The notes: a model not told the origin generated them from the sequence alone. Shown: positions 45,824 to 57,727, counted from the stretch's first letter. The stretch is DNA of 64,000 nucleotides from Vagococcus sp. CY52-2 (GCF_022655055.1 NZ_CP093384.1:1798001-1862000); one strand, 5' to 3'. Made by a program: numbers and translations.

Positions 45824-46930
45824 ATGGTAGAAATTGCTTTAAAACACATTTATAAAAAATATGATGGAAACCCTAATTATTCTGTTACAGATTTTAATTT
45901 ACATATTGAAGACCGTGAATTTATCGTGTTTGTTGGCCCTTCTGGTTGTGGTAAATCAACAACATTACGTATGGTAGCTGGTCTTGAAGATATTTCAGAA
46001 GGTGAACTTTGGATTGGTGATAAATTAGTCAATGACGTTGCGCCAAAAGATCGTGATATCGCGATGGTTTTCCAAAACTATGCGTTATATCCTCATATGA
46101 CCGTCTACGATAATATGGCATTTGGTTTAAAACTTCGTAAATATGACAAAGAAGAAATCAGAAAACGTGTCGAAAATGCTGGTGAAATTCTTGGTTTAAC
46201 AGATTACTTACAACGAAAACCCGCAGCTTTATCTGGTGGACAACGACAACGTGTGGCATTAGGTCGTGCGATTGTGCGTGATGCTAAAGTATTTTTAATG
46301 GATGAACCTTTATCAAACTTAGACGCAAAACTTCGTGTGGCAATGCGTGCAGAAATCGCGAAACTTCATCGTCGTTTGGAAACAACCACTATTTACGTTA
46401 CCCATGACCAAACTGAAGCGATGACTATGGCCGATCGCATTGTTATTATGAAAGATGGTTTTATCCAACAAATTGGGACACCAAAAGAAGTATATGACAC
46501 ACCAAACAATGTATTTGTCGCTGGATTCATCGGCTCTCCTGCTATGAACATATTTAACGTTGAATTAACAGAAGATGGGCATATCACTGATGGTCATGAT
46601 TTAAACGTTCAGTTGCCTGAAGGAAAATTCAAAATTTTACGTGAACAAGGATACGTTAACAAACCATTAATTTTTGGTATTCGCCCTGAAGATATCCATA
46701 GTGAAATTCTTGCAAAAGAAGCTTCTCCAAATAGTATTGTTAAATCTGAAGTAGTTGTATCAGAATTACTTGGAGCTGAAACAATGCTTTATACAAAAAC
46801 GGGTGAAACAGAGTTCATATCAAAAGTGGATGCCCGATCAACGTATCGTCCAGGAGAAGTGATTGAATTAGCTTTCAACTTAAACAAGGCTCACTTCTTT
46901 GATCCTCAAACAGAACAAGTTATTAGATAA
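45824..46930 (+). CDS. msmK: Multi-sugar ABC importer ATPase (MsmK/UgpC type)
   Basis: A 368-aa ABC ATPase with the carbohydrate-importer layout: ATPase domain (1-235) with GPSGCGKST, LSGGQRQRVALGRAI and FLMDEPLSNLDAKLR, then the regulatory TOBE/OB domain. No permease or binding protein lies nearby, which fits the shared MsmK-type ATPase that serves several sugar importers in Lactobacillales. The symbol is by type, not by search. Confidence 0.88.
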   Translation: MVEIALKHIYKKYDGNPNYSVTDFNLHIEDREFIVFVGPSGCGKSTTLRMVAGLEDISEGELWIGDKLVNDVAPKDRDIAMVFQNYALYPHMTVYDNMAFGLKLRKYDKEEIRKRVENAGEILGLTDYLQRKPAALSGGQRQRVALGRAIVRDAKVFLMDEPLSNLDAKLRVAMRAEIAKLHRRLETTTIYVTHDQTEAMTMADRIVIMKDGFIQQIGTPKEVYDTPNNVFVAGFIGSPAMNIFNVELTEDGHITDGHDLNVQLPEGKFKILREQGYVNKPLIFGIRPEDIHSEILAKEASPNSIVKSEVVVSELLGAETMLYTKTGETEFISKVDARSTYRPGEVIELAFNLNKAHFFDPQTEQVIR

Positions 46931-46937
46931 GAAATAA

Positions 46938-46981
46938 CAAAGGCCAAATTTTCATTTGAGAGAAAATTTGGTCTTTTATTT
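46938..46981. terminator. Bidirectional terminator between the sugar ATPase and the NiaX-like gene
   Basis: GGCCAAATTTTC pairs with GAAAATTTGGTC around a short loop (plus strand), with T-rich sequence after and A-rich before. Confidence 0.82.
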
Positions 46982-47546
46982 ATTTATTTTTTGCTGCTAA
47001 ATAAACTGGAAATGAAAATCTTGTCCCTATTTTTTGAGCAATCATATACGCAATAGAAAAATCAATCAAACTATGGACAAAACCACCCAATCCTACTAAC
47101 ACAATGACTGACTGGAAGAATCCCATTGTATAACTTGCCTCACCTAATCCATCTGTCATAAAAAATACTGTCACAATCAGTGTTTCAAATAAAGCATGTG
47201 CTAGTCCTAAAACAATATTAAATACCATCATTTTTTTAGGTGAATGTATGATAGTAGGTCTTTTTTGTAAATACAATGCACCAAAAAAAGCAAAAATCAC
47301 ATGAGATAAGGCTCTCATCCCAATAATAAAAGGTGTCGTCATAAAGAAACCAAACGCTGTCCCTAATGCCACAAGCACTGCAACTAATGGAGAAACGAAC
47401 ATTGCTAGCATGACTGGTACATGGCTGGCTAAAGTATAAGACGCAGGTCCTATCACGATTTTTACTGGCATAACCATTGGAATAACAATCCCCAACGCAA
47501 TTAAAAAAGCTGCATAAGTCATATTTAATACCGAATTATTTTTCAT
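46980..47546 (-). CDS. ECF transporter S component, possibly niacin (NiaX-like)
   Basis: A 188-aa membrane protein with six hydrophobic segments. It starts with the ECF S pattern YAAFLIALGIVIPMVMPVKIVIGPASYTLASHVP in two parts (helix 1 and a substrate loop), then GTAFGFFMTTP and ALSHVIFAFFGALYL. I lean to the niacin type by resemblance from memory, which is not decisive; another vitamin is possible. RBS GGAGTG. It has its own promoter with a perfect palindromic operator, so it answers to a repressor, not an RNA switch. Confidence 0.72.
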   Translation of the reverse strand: MKNNSVLNMTYAAFLIALGIVIPMVMPVKIVIGPASYTLASHVPVMLAMFVSPLVAVLVALGTAFGFFMTTPFIIGMRALSHVIFAFFGALYLQKRPTIIHSPKKMMVFNIVLGLAHALFETLIVTVFFMTDGLGEASYTMGFFQSVIVLVGLGGFVHSLIDFSIAYMIAQKIGTRFSFPVYLAAKNK

Positions 47547-47562
47547 TTTTTATTTTCACTCC

Positions 47563-47588
47563 GTTTATCATTTGTTTATATGATAAAC
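47563..47588. promoter_or_regulatory. Palindromic operator upstream of the NiaX-like gene
   Basis: GTTTATCAT (47563-47571) and ATGATAAAC (47580-47588) form a perfect 9-base inverted repeat with an 8-base spacer. One half covers the -10 box, so a bound dimer would block transcription. Which repressor is unknown; NiaR is a candidate if the gene is niaX. Confidence 0.65.
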
Positions 47589-47608
47589 AATGTACAAATT
47601 ATTGTCAA
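47580..47608 (-). promoter_or_regulatory. Promoter of the NiaX-like gene
   Basis: TTGACA (47603-47608) and TATCAT (47580-47585) with a 17-base spacer on the minus strand, about 35 bases before the start codon. Confidence 0.72.
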
Positions 47609-47629
47609 TGAACAATCACTACCGTAATT

Positions 47630-49074
<1,445 letters not shown>

Positions 49075-49082
<8 letters not shown>

Positions 49083-49851
49083 TTTCTTCTAACCTAAACA
49101 ATCTATGTGCATTTTTTGTTGTTTCTTTTGCCACTGTTTGATAAGGTAAATTTCTTAATTCAGAAATTTTATCAACGACATAATGTGTATACCCAGGTTC
49201 ATTACGTTTTCCACGATATGGCACAGGCGCTAAATACGGTGCATCAGTTTCCACTAATAATTTATCCATTGGGACAATTTTTGCTGCTTCTTGAACTTCT
49301 AGTGTTTTCTTAAATGTGACAACACCACTAAACGAAATATGCATCCCTAAATCTAAAAAACGTTTCGCCCACTCGCTATCGCCACCAAAACTATGCATAA
49401 TGCCTCCAATATCTTGAATGCCTTCTGATTTTAAAATCTTATAAGTATCTTCCATCGCATCTCTTGTATGGATGCTAATTGGTAGATTCATCTCTTTAGC
49501 AATCGCAATTTGACGACGAAAGACTTTTTCTTGTACGTCAGGATCGTCATTCATCCAATAGTAATCTAATCCAATTTCTCCCAATGTCACAACACGAGGA
49601 TTCGTTAATTTTTCTTGTAAATCTTTTTCAATCTCTTTTGTGTACCTTCCTGCTTCAGTCGGATGCCACCCAATAATACTATGAATAAAAGGGTACTGTT
49701 CACTTAACTCTAACGAGCGTTCAATCGTTGGTGTATCAAATCCTACTACTGCCATTTCAGTTACACCTAGTTGTGCTGCTCGCTCAATGACTTCTTTATA
49801 ATCGTCATTAAATTGTTCTGCATTTAAATGTGTGTGTGTATCAAAAATCAT
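49075..49851 (-). CDS. tatD: TatD family metal-dependent hydrolase
   Basis: A 258-aa TIM-barrel hydrolase (DNase/phosphodiesterase family). The chosen ATG at 49851 gives MIFDTHTHLN with the metal ligands His6 and His8 and TAGGAGTG upstream; the open extension of 21 codons is rejected. GEIGLDYYW (Glu), ISIHTRDA, HSFGGD and VETDAPYLAP supply the other ligands. It lies between metG and rnmV, the usual order. Confidence 0.94.
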
Positions 49852-49884
49852 AGTTTTCACTCCTATCACGATGATTTTAACATA

Positions 49885-49924
49885 AAAAGAGATTGAAAAA
49901 GACCACTTTTTCAATCTCTTTTAC
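49885..49924. terminator. Terminator between metG and tatD
   Basis: AAAGAGATTGAAAAAG pairs perfectly with CTTTTTCAATCTCTTT around a four-base loop, directly after the metG stop. It may only partly stop transcription into tatD. Confidence 0.78.
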
Positions 49925-49929
49925 ATTTT

Positions 49930-51957
<2,028 letters not shown>

Positions 51958-51996
51958 TCACTCTTCATAAAATTCAGCGACATATAATCACCGTTC

Positions 51997-52006
51997 ATTA
52001 TAGCAT
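51997..52006 (-). promoter_or_regulatory. Extended -10 promoter of metG
   Basis: TGCTATAAT on the minus strand (TATAAT at 51997-52002), about 58 bases before the GTG start. No strong -35. I saw no T-box in this leader. Confidence 0.55.
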
Positions 52007-52068
52007 AATTCAATAAAAAAAATCATCATAAGCTAAAATTTCAATCTGTCTAGTTCTCTTACTGCATA

Positions 52069-52686
52069 TTAATTAAACAATTGGAAACAAGCTTGATAAA
52101 TTGGTATAAGTGATAGATAGGTTTGCAATATGTCGTCAAATAAGACATCAGTCGATTCGGTATTAAATCGATTCTTTTGTATCACTCGACCAATTTGAAA
52201 TTCTCCTTTTTTAACATCTCTCCATCTAGTTAAATCTTTAATGACTCGTTCTTTTTCTAATGCATGATAGTTATTTTTTGTATGGTCTGTGTTTACAACA
52301 AAATCATTTGGCAATGACTCAAACCACTCGAGGTGATCCAAGCATGTTTGTGCCATTAAAACTTCATTTTGTGGGTTATCAATAAATGATAACCATATGA
52401 CTACATATTCCGGTGTAATCCCCAACTGAAAATGAGGAAATTTTTTATAACCTCTTTTATTTCCACCCATTGCACTCCACGTAAAATTTGGTGCATTTGT
52501 TGTGCGTCGTCTGTGTTGTGCTATATGAATAGGCAATTTTTCACCCAACAAAGGTTCTAACTCTTCCACTAATTTTTCATCAATCGACTGAAAAACCGGT
52601 TGAATTTTTTCACGAATTCCAATCATTCGACTATCTAATCCTTCTATATTAAAAACTTCAAAACATGCTTCATTAAACATTAACAT
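52069..52686 (-). CDS. DUF1054 (YktB-like) protein
   Basis: A 205-aa soluble protein of the DUF1054 family, with the typical AQHRRRTTNAPNFTWSAMGGNKRGYKKFPHF in the centre (split here by family knowledge) and C-terminal FDDILQTYLSLIPIYQ. The structure is known for a B. subtilis relative but the role is not. The ATG has AGGAG seven bases upstream. It sits downstream of the decayed AEC/MmgE locus, from which a terminator separates it. Confidence 0.88.
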   Translation of the reverse strand: MLMFNEACFEVFNIEGLDSRMIGIREKIQPVFQSIDEKLVEELEPLLGEKLPIHIAQHRRRTTNAPNFTWSAMGGNKRGYKKFPHFQLGITPEYVVIWLSFIDNPQNEVLMAQTCLDHLEWFESLPNDFVVNTDHTKNNYHALEKERVIKDLTRWRDVKKGEFQIGRVIQKNRFNTESTDVLFDDILQTYLSLIPIYQACFQLFN

Positions 52687-52716
52687 ATACTAACTCCTAA
52701 CAAATATTATCCACTA

Positions 52717-52760
52717 AAAAAGCGGTCTAAATAGATTACTTTAAATCTATCAGACCACTG
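52717..52760 (-). terminator. Terminator of the decayed AEC/MmgE locus
   Basis: GGTCTGATAGATT and AATCTATTTAGACC form a stem with one mismatch, followed by GCTTTTTT on the minus strand. Its survival supports a once-functional operon. Confidence 0.82.
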
Positions 52761-52769
52761 TTATTCTGT

Positions 52770-53480
52770 CTATTTATTTGTGGTTGGATACTTAATGCCA
52801 GTTAAGATATCAACCAAATCTTTTATCGATCTGATTTCAATATCTTTTACGACTTTTGTTAATTTTTCAGCCAATACTGGATTAATATATCCTTTTGTTA
52901 AACAATCAAATTTATCGACTGATTCTTCCCAAGTAAATGGTCAACAAGGCATACCTGGGTAATTGCTTACTTCATAAGTTGTAACAGTACCATTCATTTG
53001 TGTAATTGGTAATACGTGCACAAAAATCTTTTGGATAACGTTTTGTGAAATCAGCATCTGGTTTCACAAGGGCTTTTTGAAGAAGTGCTTGAACATCAGG
53101 TTTTATAATACGTGATTCTTCAAACTGAGGTTGCATCACTTGTCTACCTAACACAGCAACAGCTAACAAGTATGGTAGGGAATAATCAGCTTGTTCTTTT
53201 GTTGTGATGGCTGCATCCGTATTACCATGTTATACACCGCCCAGAAAAATCATAGGTAATTTTTGGTACATCTGTTTCAATTGACTTGATACTTTCAGAC
53301 TTAATAGGCGTTTTGGCTAATAATTCTAATATACATTCTATAGCTAGTTATGTATGAATCATTGCAACAAATTTTTTAATGGTTGATTGTGGTACACCTT
53401 TATAATTTTCATGTTCCCAATCAAGATCAATTGGTTGTCCTAGTAAATGTTCAATACCCTGAGTCTCTTCTACAATAAAC
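52770..53480 (-). pseudogene. Broken MmgE/PrpD family gene (3' remnant)
   Basis: Read on the minus strand with changes of frame, the DNA gives MmgE/PrpD-like segments in order: WEHENYKGVPQSTIKKF, AIECILELLAKTPIKSES, LAVAVLGRQVMQPQFEESR with IIKPDVQALLQKALVKPDADF, TKRYP(K)DFCARIT, and a C-terminal GIKYPTTNK stop at 52770. In-frame stops (after AMIHT, after CITW) and several frameshifts interrupt it, and the first half of the gene is missing. Function before decay was probably a 2-methylcitrate-type or related dehydratase. Confidence 0.82.
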
Positions 53481-53564
53481 TTGTTTTTTTCCAGCGAAAG
53501 AACCCAACGCCAATACAAAGATAATGGGTGTCACTATTGTGATAGATTGCAGAATATGCGACAT
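53481..53564 (-). pseudogene. AEC-family transporter, N-terminal remnant fused to the MmgE fragment
   Basis: ATG at 53564 with a good GGGAGG site seven bases upstream gives 28 codons reading MSHILQSITIVTPIIFVLAL and GSFAGKKQ, which resembles the first helix of malate permease/auxin efflux carriers. The frame then runs into the MmgE/PrpD remnant and stops. A deletion must have removed most of the transporter and the start of the dehydratase gene. Assignment rests on one helix. Confidence 0.5.
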
Positions 53565-53736
53565 TCATAAACCTCCCTTCTCTATTTATTCATAAAATAA
53601 CCTGTGGATAAGAATGATTATCGGTTATTTTGATATTTTTATATCAAATTTTTTAAAAATTTTCAGTCATATCACCAAGGCATTAGAATTCTTACCATAA
53701 ATTATATTTTATACTGTAAATCCCCAAGCAAGATAA

Positions 53737-53751
53737 GTGACAATATGTTAC
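53737..53751. promoter_or_regulatory. Operator-like palindrome 1 (upstream of tetR)
   Basis: GTGACA-ATA-TGTTAC, a 6-3-6 near-palindrome. The left half coincides with the -35 of the predicted tetR promoter. The same motif with the same spacing recurs at 54841-54855. Confidence 0.65.
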
Positions 53752-53766
53752 TTTTTGTGTTATCAT
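53737..53766 (+). promoter_or_regulatory. tetR promoter
   Basis: GTGACA (53737-53742, five of six matches to TTGACA) and TATCAT (53761-53766) with an 18-base spacer, 43 bases before the ATG. Confidence 0.5.
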
Positions 53767-53808
53767 TTTTTTTAGTTAATCAATTAATCTTTGAAGGGGG
53801 GTTATGAT

Positions 53809-54405
53809 ATGCCAAAAGATACATTCCTTAATCTATCTGCACCAAAAAAAGAAAAAATGGACATGATTTTATTAGATACTTTTTATAACCAATCTATTAG
53901 TCAAGTAAAAGTTTCACATATTGTTGAGCAGATGGAAATGTCAAGAGGTGCATTCTATAAATACTTTGTTGATTTAGAAGATGCCTACGCCTATATCGTG
54001 AAAAAACAATCCCTACTTATTCATCAAGATATTTTAGATTATATTGCTCAATATAAAAATGATTTTTTCCATGGAATCGAACAATATTTGGTTTTTTGTT
54101 CTCACTTAGAAACAGACAGTGCTTACTGGAAAGGACTATTGTTACTAACACGAGCGGATTATCAACGTACGATGAAACGATTAGATTTAGATGACTCTTC
54201 TTACATGTTAAAGGAATGGATTAGCCTATTATGTAACAACGACTTTCAAATCCATGAAACTCAAGAAGCTATTAGTTTTCTTTACTTTACTATGGAAGTA
54301 GTCATGAACTCGTTAACAGACTTTATTATTAATAATTGGTCTCCAGAAGAGTTGATTGTGGATTATCACTATAAAATTAAATGGATTATAAAAGGAATTA
54401 AATAG
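53809..54405 (+). CDS. TetR-family transcriptional regulator
   Basis: A 198-aa regulator. The N-terminal HTH is at about residues 25-48 (SQVKVSHIVEQMEMSRGAFYKYF), followed by an all-helical ligand domain with little similarity to known families. The ATG at 53809 follows AGGGGGG; an in-frame TTG at 53791 overlaps the site. It is the first gene of a four-gene module with DUF2871 and an ABC exporter, as in heme-responsive hrtR-hrtBA loci. The ligand is unknown. Confidence 0.88.
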   Translation: MPKDTFLNLSAPKKEKMDMILLDTFYNQSISQVKVSHIVEQMEMSRGAFYKYFVDLEDAYAYIVKKQSLLIHQDILDYIAQYKNDFFHGIEQYLVFCSHLETDSAYWKGLLLLTRADYQRTMKRLDLDDSSYMLKEWISLLCNNDFQIHETQEAISFLYFTMEVVMNSLTDFIINNWSPEELIVDYHYKIKWIIKGIK

Positions 54406-54416
54406 GAGGATTTAAG

Positions 54417-54821
54417 ATGCAAAAGTTAGCTAGAGCTAGTTTAAGTTATATGATTATCGGATTGATTAGTGGCGTTTACTTCCGAGAAATGACAAAATTT
54501 AATGATTTTGATGGTTGGACGCAATTAAGTGTTGTTCATACTCATACCTTAATTTTAGGAATGTTTTTCTTTTTAATTGTCTTATTATTAGAAAAGAATT
54601 TTAATCTTACTAAACATAAAAACTTCAAAAAGTTTTATATTACCTATAATATTGGATTAGGTGTTACACTATTAATGTTATTAACTCATGGTACAATGAC
54701 TGTCTTAGGAATCGAAAGTTCTGCTGCTATTAGTGGTATTGCTGGTTTGGGTCATGTTATTTTAACAATAGGCTTGGGATTTTTCTTTCAAGTGCTGTTG
54801 CAATCAATCAAAAAAGACTAG
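54417..54821 (+). CDS. DUF2871 membrane protein
   Basis: A 134-aa protein with four membrane helices. The second helix begins VVHTHTLILGMFFFLIV (His41, His43), helix 3 has LLTHGTM (His91) and helix 4 GLGHVIL (His113). The pattern matches DUF2871, whose function is not established. In-membrane His residues could bind heme or metal; that is inference. It starts 11 bases after tetR with AGGAGG, and ends in a hairpin. Confidence 0.85.
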   Translation: MQKLARASLSYMIIGLISGVYFREMTKFNDFDGWTQLSVVHTHTLILGMFFFLIVLLLEKNFNLTKHKNFKKFYITYNIGLGVTLLMLLTHGTMTVLGIESSAAISGIAGLGHVILTIGLGFFFQVLLQSIKKD

Positions 54822-54831
54822 TTGTCTTTTT
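54811..54831 (+). terminator. Terminator/attenuator after the DUF2871 gene
   Basis: AAAAAGAC (54811-54818) pairs with GTCTTTTT (54824-54831) around TAGTT, overlapping the stop codon. It should separate tetR-DUF2871 from the ABC genes, which carry their own operator. Confidence 0.62.
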
Positions 54832-54840
54832 AATTATCTA

Positions 54841-54855
54841 GTGACAACTTGTTAC
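54841..54855. promoter_or_regulatory. Operator-like palindrome 2 (upstream of the ABC permease)
   Basis: GTGACA-ACT-TGTTAC, the same 6-3-6 motif as at 53737-53751, 22 bases before the permease ATG. It probably marks the second binding site of the TetR protein. A promoter for the permease must lie nearby but its boxes are not clear. Confidence 0.65.
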
Positions 54856-54877
54856 TAAGTGAAATGGAGGAATATTT

Positions 54878-55945
54878 ATGTTCTTAGCTTTAAAAGAAAT
54901 GCGTTACTCAAAGTTACGTTATAGTTTAATTGTTGGTATTATGTTTTTAATCGGACTCGTTGTCTTTTTACTCTCAGGCCTTGCTGATGGGTTATCTCAA
55001 GAATTTAGACAAACAGTCGATGACTGGAACGCAAAAGAAATTGTGTTATCGGATGATGCAAATAACATCCTAGCAGCTTCTCAACTAAAATTAGAGGATG
55101 TCAAAGATATCTCTTCAAATGAAAAAGCCCCATTATCTCTTTACAGTGGAGCAATTGGCAAAAAAGATAATAAAGTAAATATTAGCTTATTCGGTACAAA
55201 TGACGATGCTTTCTTCTTACCAAGTGTAACAAGTGGCAAGTCGTTTAAAAAAGATAATGAAGTAATTATTTCTCAAAATCTGGCGGATAAAGGATTTAAA
55301 ATTAATGATACTATCACAGTAGGTAGCAATGATTTAAAAGTTAAAGTTGTCGGTATTGTTCCATCAACTTCTTATATTGCAACACCTGTTATGTATTCTA
55401 ACATCAAAACTGCAACTGAAATTAAGTTTGGTGAAGACATGGTTAAAACAACTGATAACTATCCTATTAATGCTGTCTTAAGTAATGACTCGAATACAAC
55501 CTTATCAAACGATTCACTCACTAAGCTATCTACACAAAAATTTATCGATAACTTGCCAGGATATACAGAACAAAGTTTGACACTCGATTCAATGATTTAT
55601 GTTCTATTCGTTATTGCTTCGGCTGTTATTGGAATCTTCATGTATGTCATCACACTTCAAAAAACAGCTATTTTTGGTGTTATGAAAGTACAAGGAATTA
55701 ATTCTTGGTTTATTTCAAAATCAATTTTAGCCCAATCATTCTTAGTTGGGGTATTCGGCGTCATTCTTTCTGGGGTTGCAACTTATTTTCTAAGTTTAGT
55801 ATTACCTGAGGCTATGCCATTTGCCATTAACATTACCCAATGGTGCATTTATGGTATTATCTTAGTCATTGTCTCAACAATTGGTGGATTATTCTCAATT
55901 GTTACTGTTAATAAAGTTGATCCTATTAATGCCATTGGAGGTTAA
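54878..55945 (+). CDS. ABC transporter permease (FtsX/HrtB-like)
   Basis: A 355-aa permease with one N-terminal helix (residues 14-36), a large extracellular domain (about 40-235), and three C-terminal helices of the FtsX type (about 238-350), ending VTVNKVDPINAIGG. This is the MacB-like layout of HrtB heme exporters and of lipoprotein or peptide exporters. With the TetR regulator and the ATPase it resembles lactococcal HrtBA. GGAGG precedes the ATG. Confidence 0.85.
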   Translation: MFLALKEMRYSKLRYSLIVGIMFLIGLVVFLLSGLADGLSQEFRQTVDDWNAKEIVLSDDANNILAASQLKLEDVKDISSNEKAPLSLYSGAIGKKDNKVNISLFGTNDDAFFLPSVTSGKSFKKDNEVIISQNLADKGFKINDTITVGSNDLKVKVVGIVPSTSYIATPVMYSNIKTATEIKFGEDMVKTTDNYPINAVLSNDSNTTLSNDSLTKLSTQKFIDNLPGYTEQSLTLDSMIYVLFVIASAVIGIFMYVITLQKTAIFGVMKVQGINSWFISKSILAQSFLVGVFGVILSGVATYFLSLVLPEAMPFAINITQWCIYGIILVIVSTIGGLFSIVTVNKVDPINAIGG

Positions 55946-55950
55946 ATAAA

Positions 55951-56631
55951 ATGAAAACTATTTTAAATATGTCACATATTACAAAAAAATTTGGTAAAGG
56001 TCACAATGAAGTGACAGCCTTAAATGATTTAAATTTTCAAGTGAACGAAGGAGAGTTTATCAGTGTTATCGGACCGTCTGGTTCTGGTAAGAGTACCTTT
56101 TTAACCATTGCTGGTGGATTACAAAGTACAACAAGTGGAAATATCAGTATAAATAATATTGATTTTACTTCTCTTCCAGAAAAAAAACGTGCAAAAATAC
56201 GTTTTGATGAGATTGGGTTTATTTTACAAACATCAAATCTCATTCCTTTTCTTACAATTGAAGATCAATTTACTTTAGTCGCTAAAGTAAAAAAAGAGAA
56301 AGTCAACAAAGATAAGCTGGATAATTTACTAAAATCTTTGGATATAGACCATTTAAGAAACAGTTATCCAAGCGATCTATCTGGTGGGGAGCGTCAACGT
56401 GTAGCAATCGCTCGTTCATTATATAACGATCCTAGCTTAATTTTAGCCGATGAACCAACGGCTAGTTTAGATACAGAACATGCGTATAATGTTGTGAAAT
56501 TACTGGTAAAAGAGGCTCATAACAAGAAAAAAGCAACAGTAATGGTAACTCACGATACTCGTATGATAAAATGGAGTGATCGTGTTTTCCAAATGGAAGA
56601 TGGTACTCTTAAAGAAATTCATGATTTTTAA
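55951..56631 (+). CDS. ABC transporter ATPase (MacB/HrtA-like)
   Basis: A 226-aa ATPase: Walker A GPSGSGKST near residue 42, LSGGERQRVAIARSL signature, LILADEPTASLD Walker B and the MVTHDTRMI H-loop. It partners the permease whose stop is five bases upstream; the RBS GGAGG overlaps that stop. The exported substrate (heme, peptide or drug) is not shown by sequence. Confidence 0.92.
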   Translation: MKTILNMSHITKKFGKGHNEVTALNDLNFQVNEGEFISVIGPSGSGKSTFLTIAGGLQSTTSGNISINNIDFTSLPEKKRAKIRFDEIGFILQTSNLIPFLTIEDQFTLVAKVKKEKVNKDKLDNLLKSLDIDHLRNSYPSDLSGGERQRVAIARSLYNDPSLILADEPTASLDTEHAYNVVKLLVKEAHNKKKATVMVTHDTRMIKWSDRVFQMEDGTLKEIHDF

Positions 56632-56635
56632 TTTA

Positions 56636-56676
56636 CACACCTTAGCCTTATAATAGGTTAAGGTGTTTCTTTTTTA
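56636..56676 (+). terminator. Terminator of the TetR/ABC module
   Basis: ACACCTTAGCC and GGTTAAGGTGT form a stem around TTATAATA with a T-rich tail (TTCTTTTTT). Confidence 0.82.
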
Positions 56677-56773
56677 TGTAATTGAAATAGATACGACTAT
56701 CTTTTCAATTTATTTTCATTTAGAATGTATATATTATGACGGGATTCGTTATTATTAAAAAGGGAGTATTATC

Positions 56774-57727
56774 ATGTCAAAAAAAGTTTTATCCATTATT
56801 GTTCCTTGTTACAACGAACAAGATACCATTCACCCTTATATCAGTCAGATGACTGATATAGAAGCATTATTACCAGAGCTAACTTTTGAATACTGGTTTA
56901 TTAATGATGGGTCTAAAGATAACACACTAAATGTATTGAAAGAAATCAGTAAGCAGTCTGAACAATATAATTACTTATCTTTTTCTAGAAATTTCGGAAA
57001 AGAGGCTGCTCTTTATGCTGGTCTAGAACATGCTAGGGGGAATTACATTACGGTGATGGATGTTGATCTACAAGATCCTCCCGAACTTCTACCTAAAATG
57101 GTAGAATTACTCCAACAAGATGATTATGATTGCATTGGGACGAGGCGTGTCACTCGTGAAGGAGAACCAAAGATTCGTTCTTTCTTTGCTAAAAAATTTT
57201 ATAAAATCATCAATAAAATTTCAGATATTGAAATCGTAGATGGCGCAAGAGATTATCGTTTAATGTCACGTCAAATGGTAGATGCTATACTCGAATTAAA
57301 AGAATATAATCGATTTTCTAAAGGTATATTTAGCTGGGTTGGTTTCAATACATATTATTTAGAATTTGAAAATATTGAACGCGTTGACGGTGAAACGTCT
57401 TGGTCATTCTGGGATTTATTACAATATTCAATTGATGGGATTATCTCTTTTTCTGAATTTCCACTAAAATTATCGACGATTTTAGGATTTATATCCTTCG
57501 TTGCTTCCATCTTCGCACTGATTTTTATTGTTATTCGTGCACTTATATTTGGTGACCCAACTTCTGGTTGGCCATCACTTGTCTGTATTGTTTTGGCTTT
57601 AGGCGGATTACAATTACTTTGTTTGGGTGTTGTAGGACAATATCTAGGGAAAACTTTTTTAGAAACAAAACAGCGTCCTATATACATCATAAAAGATAAA
57701 AAAATATCATCTTTAAAGGAGGATTGA
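56774..57727 (+). CDS. Family 2 glycosyltransferase (GtrB/CsbB-like)
   Basis: A 317-aa enzyme that moves a sugar from UDP- or dTDP-sugar to undecaprenyl phosphate. The GT2 domain (1-220) starts LSIIVPCYNEQDTI and has the DxD-type DVDLQD (96-101); two C-terminal membrane helices (about 232-260 and 270-298) anchor it. It is the first gene of a three-gene cluster with a large membrane transferase and a GtrA-like protein, as in three-component wall glycosylation systems. Confidence 0.9.
   Translation: MSKKVLSIIVPCYNEQDTIHPYISQMTDIEALLPELTFEYWFINDGSKDNTLNVLKEISKQSEQYNYLSFSRNFGKEAALYAGLEHARGNYITVMDVDLQDPPELLPKMVELLQQDDYDCIGTRRVTREGEPKIRSFFAKKFYKIINKISDIEIVDGARDYRLMSRQMVDAILELKEYNRFSKGIFSWVGFNTYYLEFENIERVDGETSWSFWDLLQYSIDGIISFSEFPLKLSTILGFISFVASIFALIFIVIRALIFGDPTSGWPSLVCIVLALGGLQLLCLGVVGQYLGKTFLETKQRPIYIIKDKKISSLKED

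Noticed and set aside
52780-52962. Open frame of 60 codons on the plus strand
   Set aside because: It is antisense to the broken MmgE/PrpD gene and has no RBS; the minus-strand reading shows clear family similarity.
52972-53169. 65-codon open frame on the minus strand as an independent small gene
   Set aside because: Its text is an internal piece of the MmgE/PrpD remnant, bounded by a frameshift; it has no start signal.
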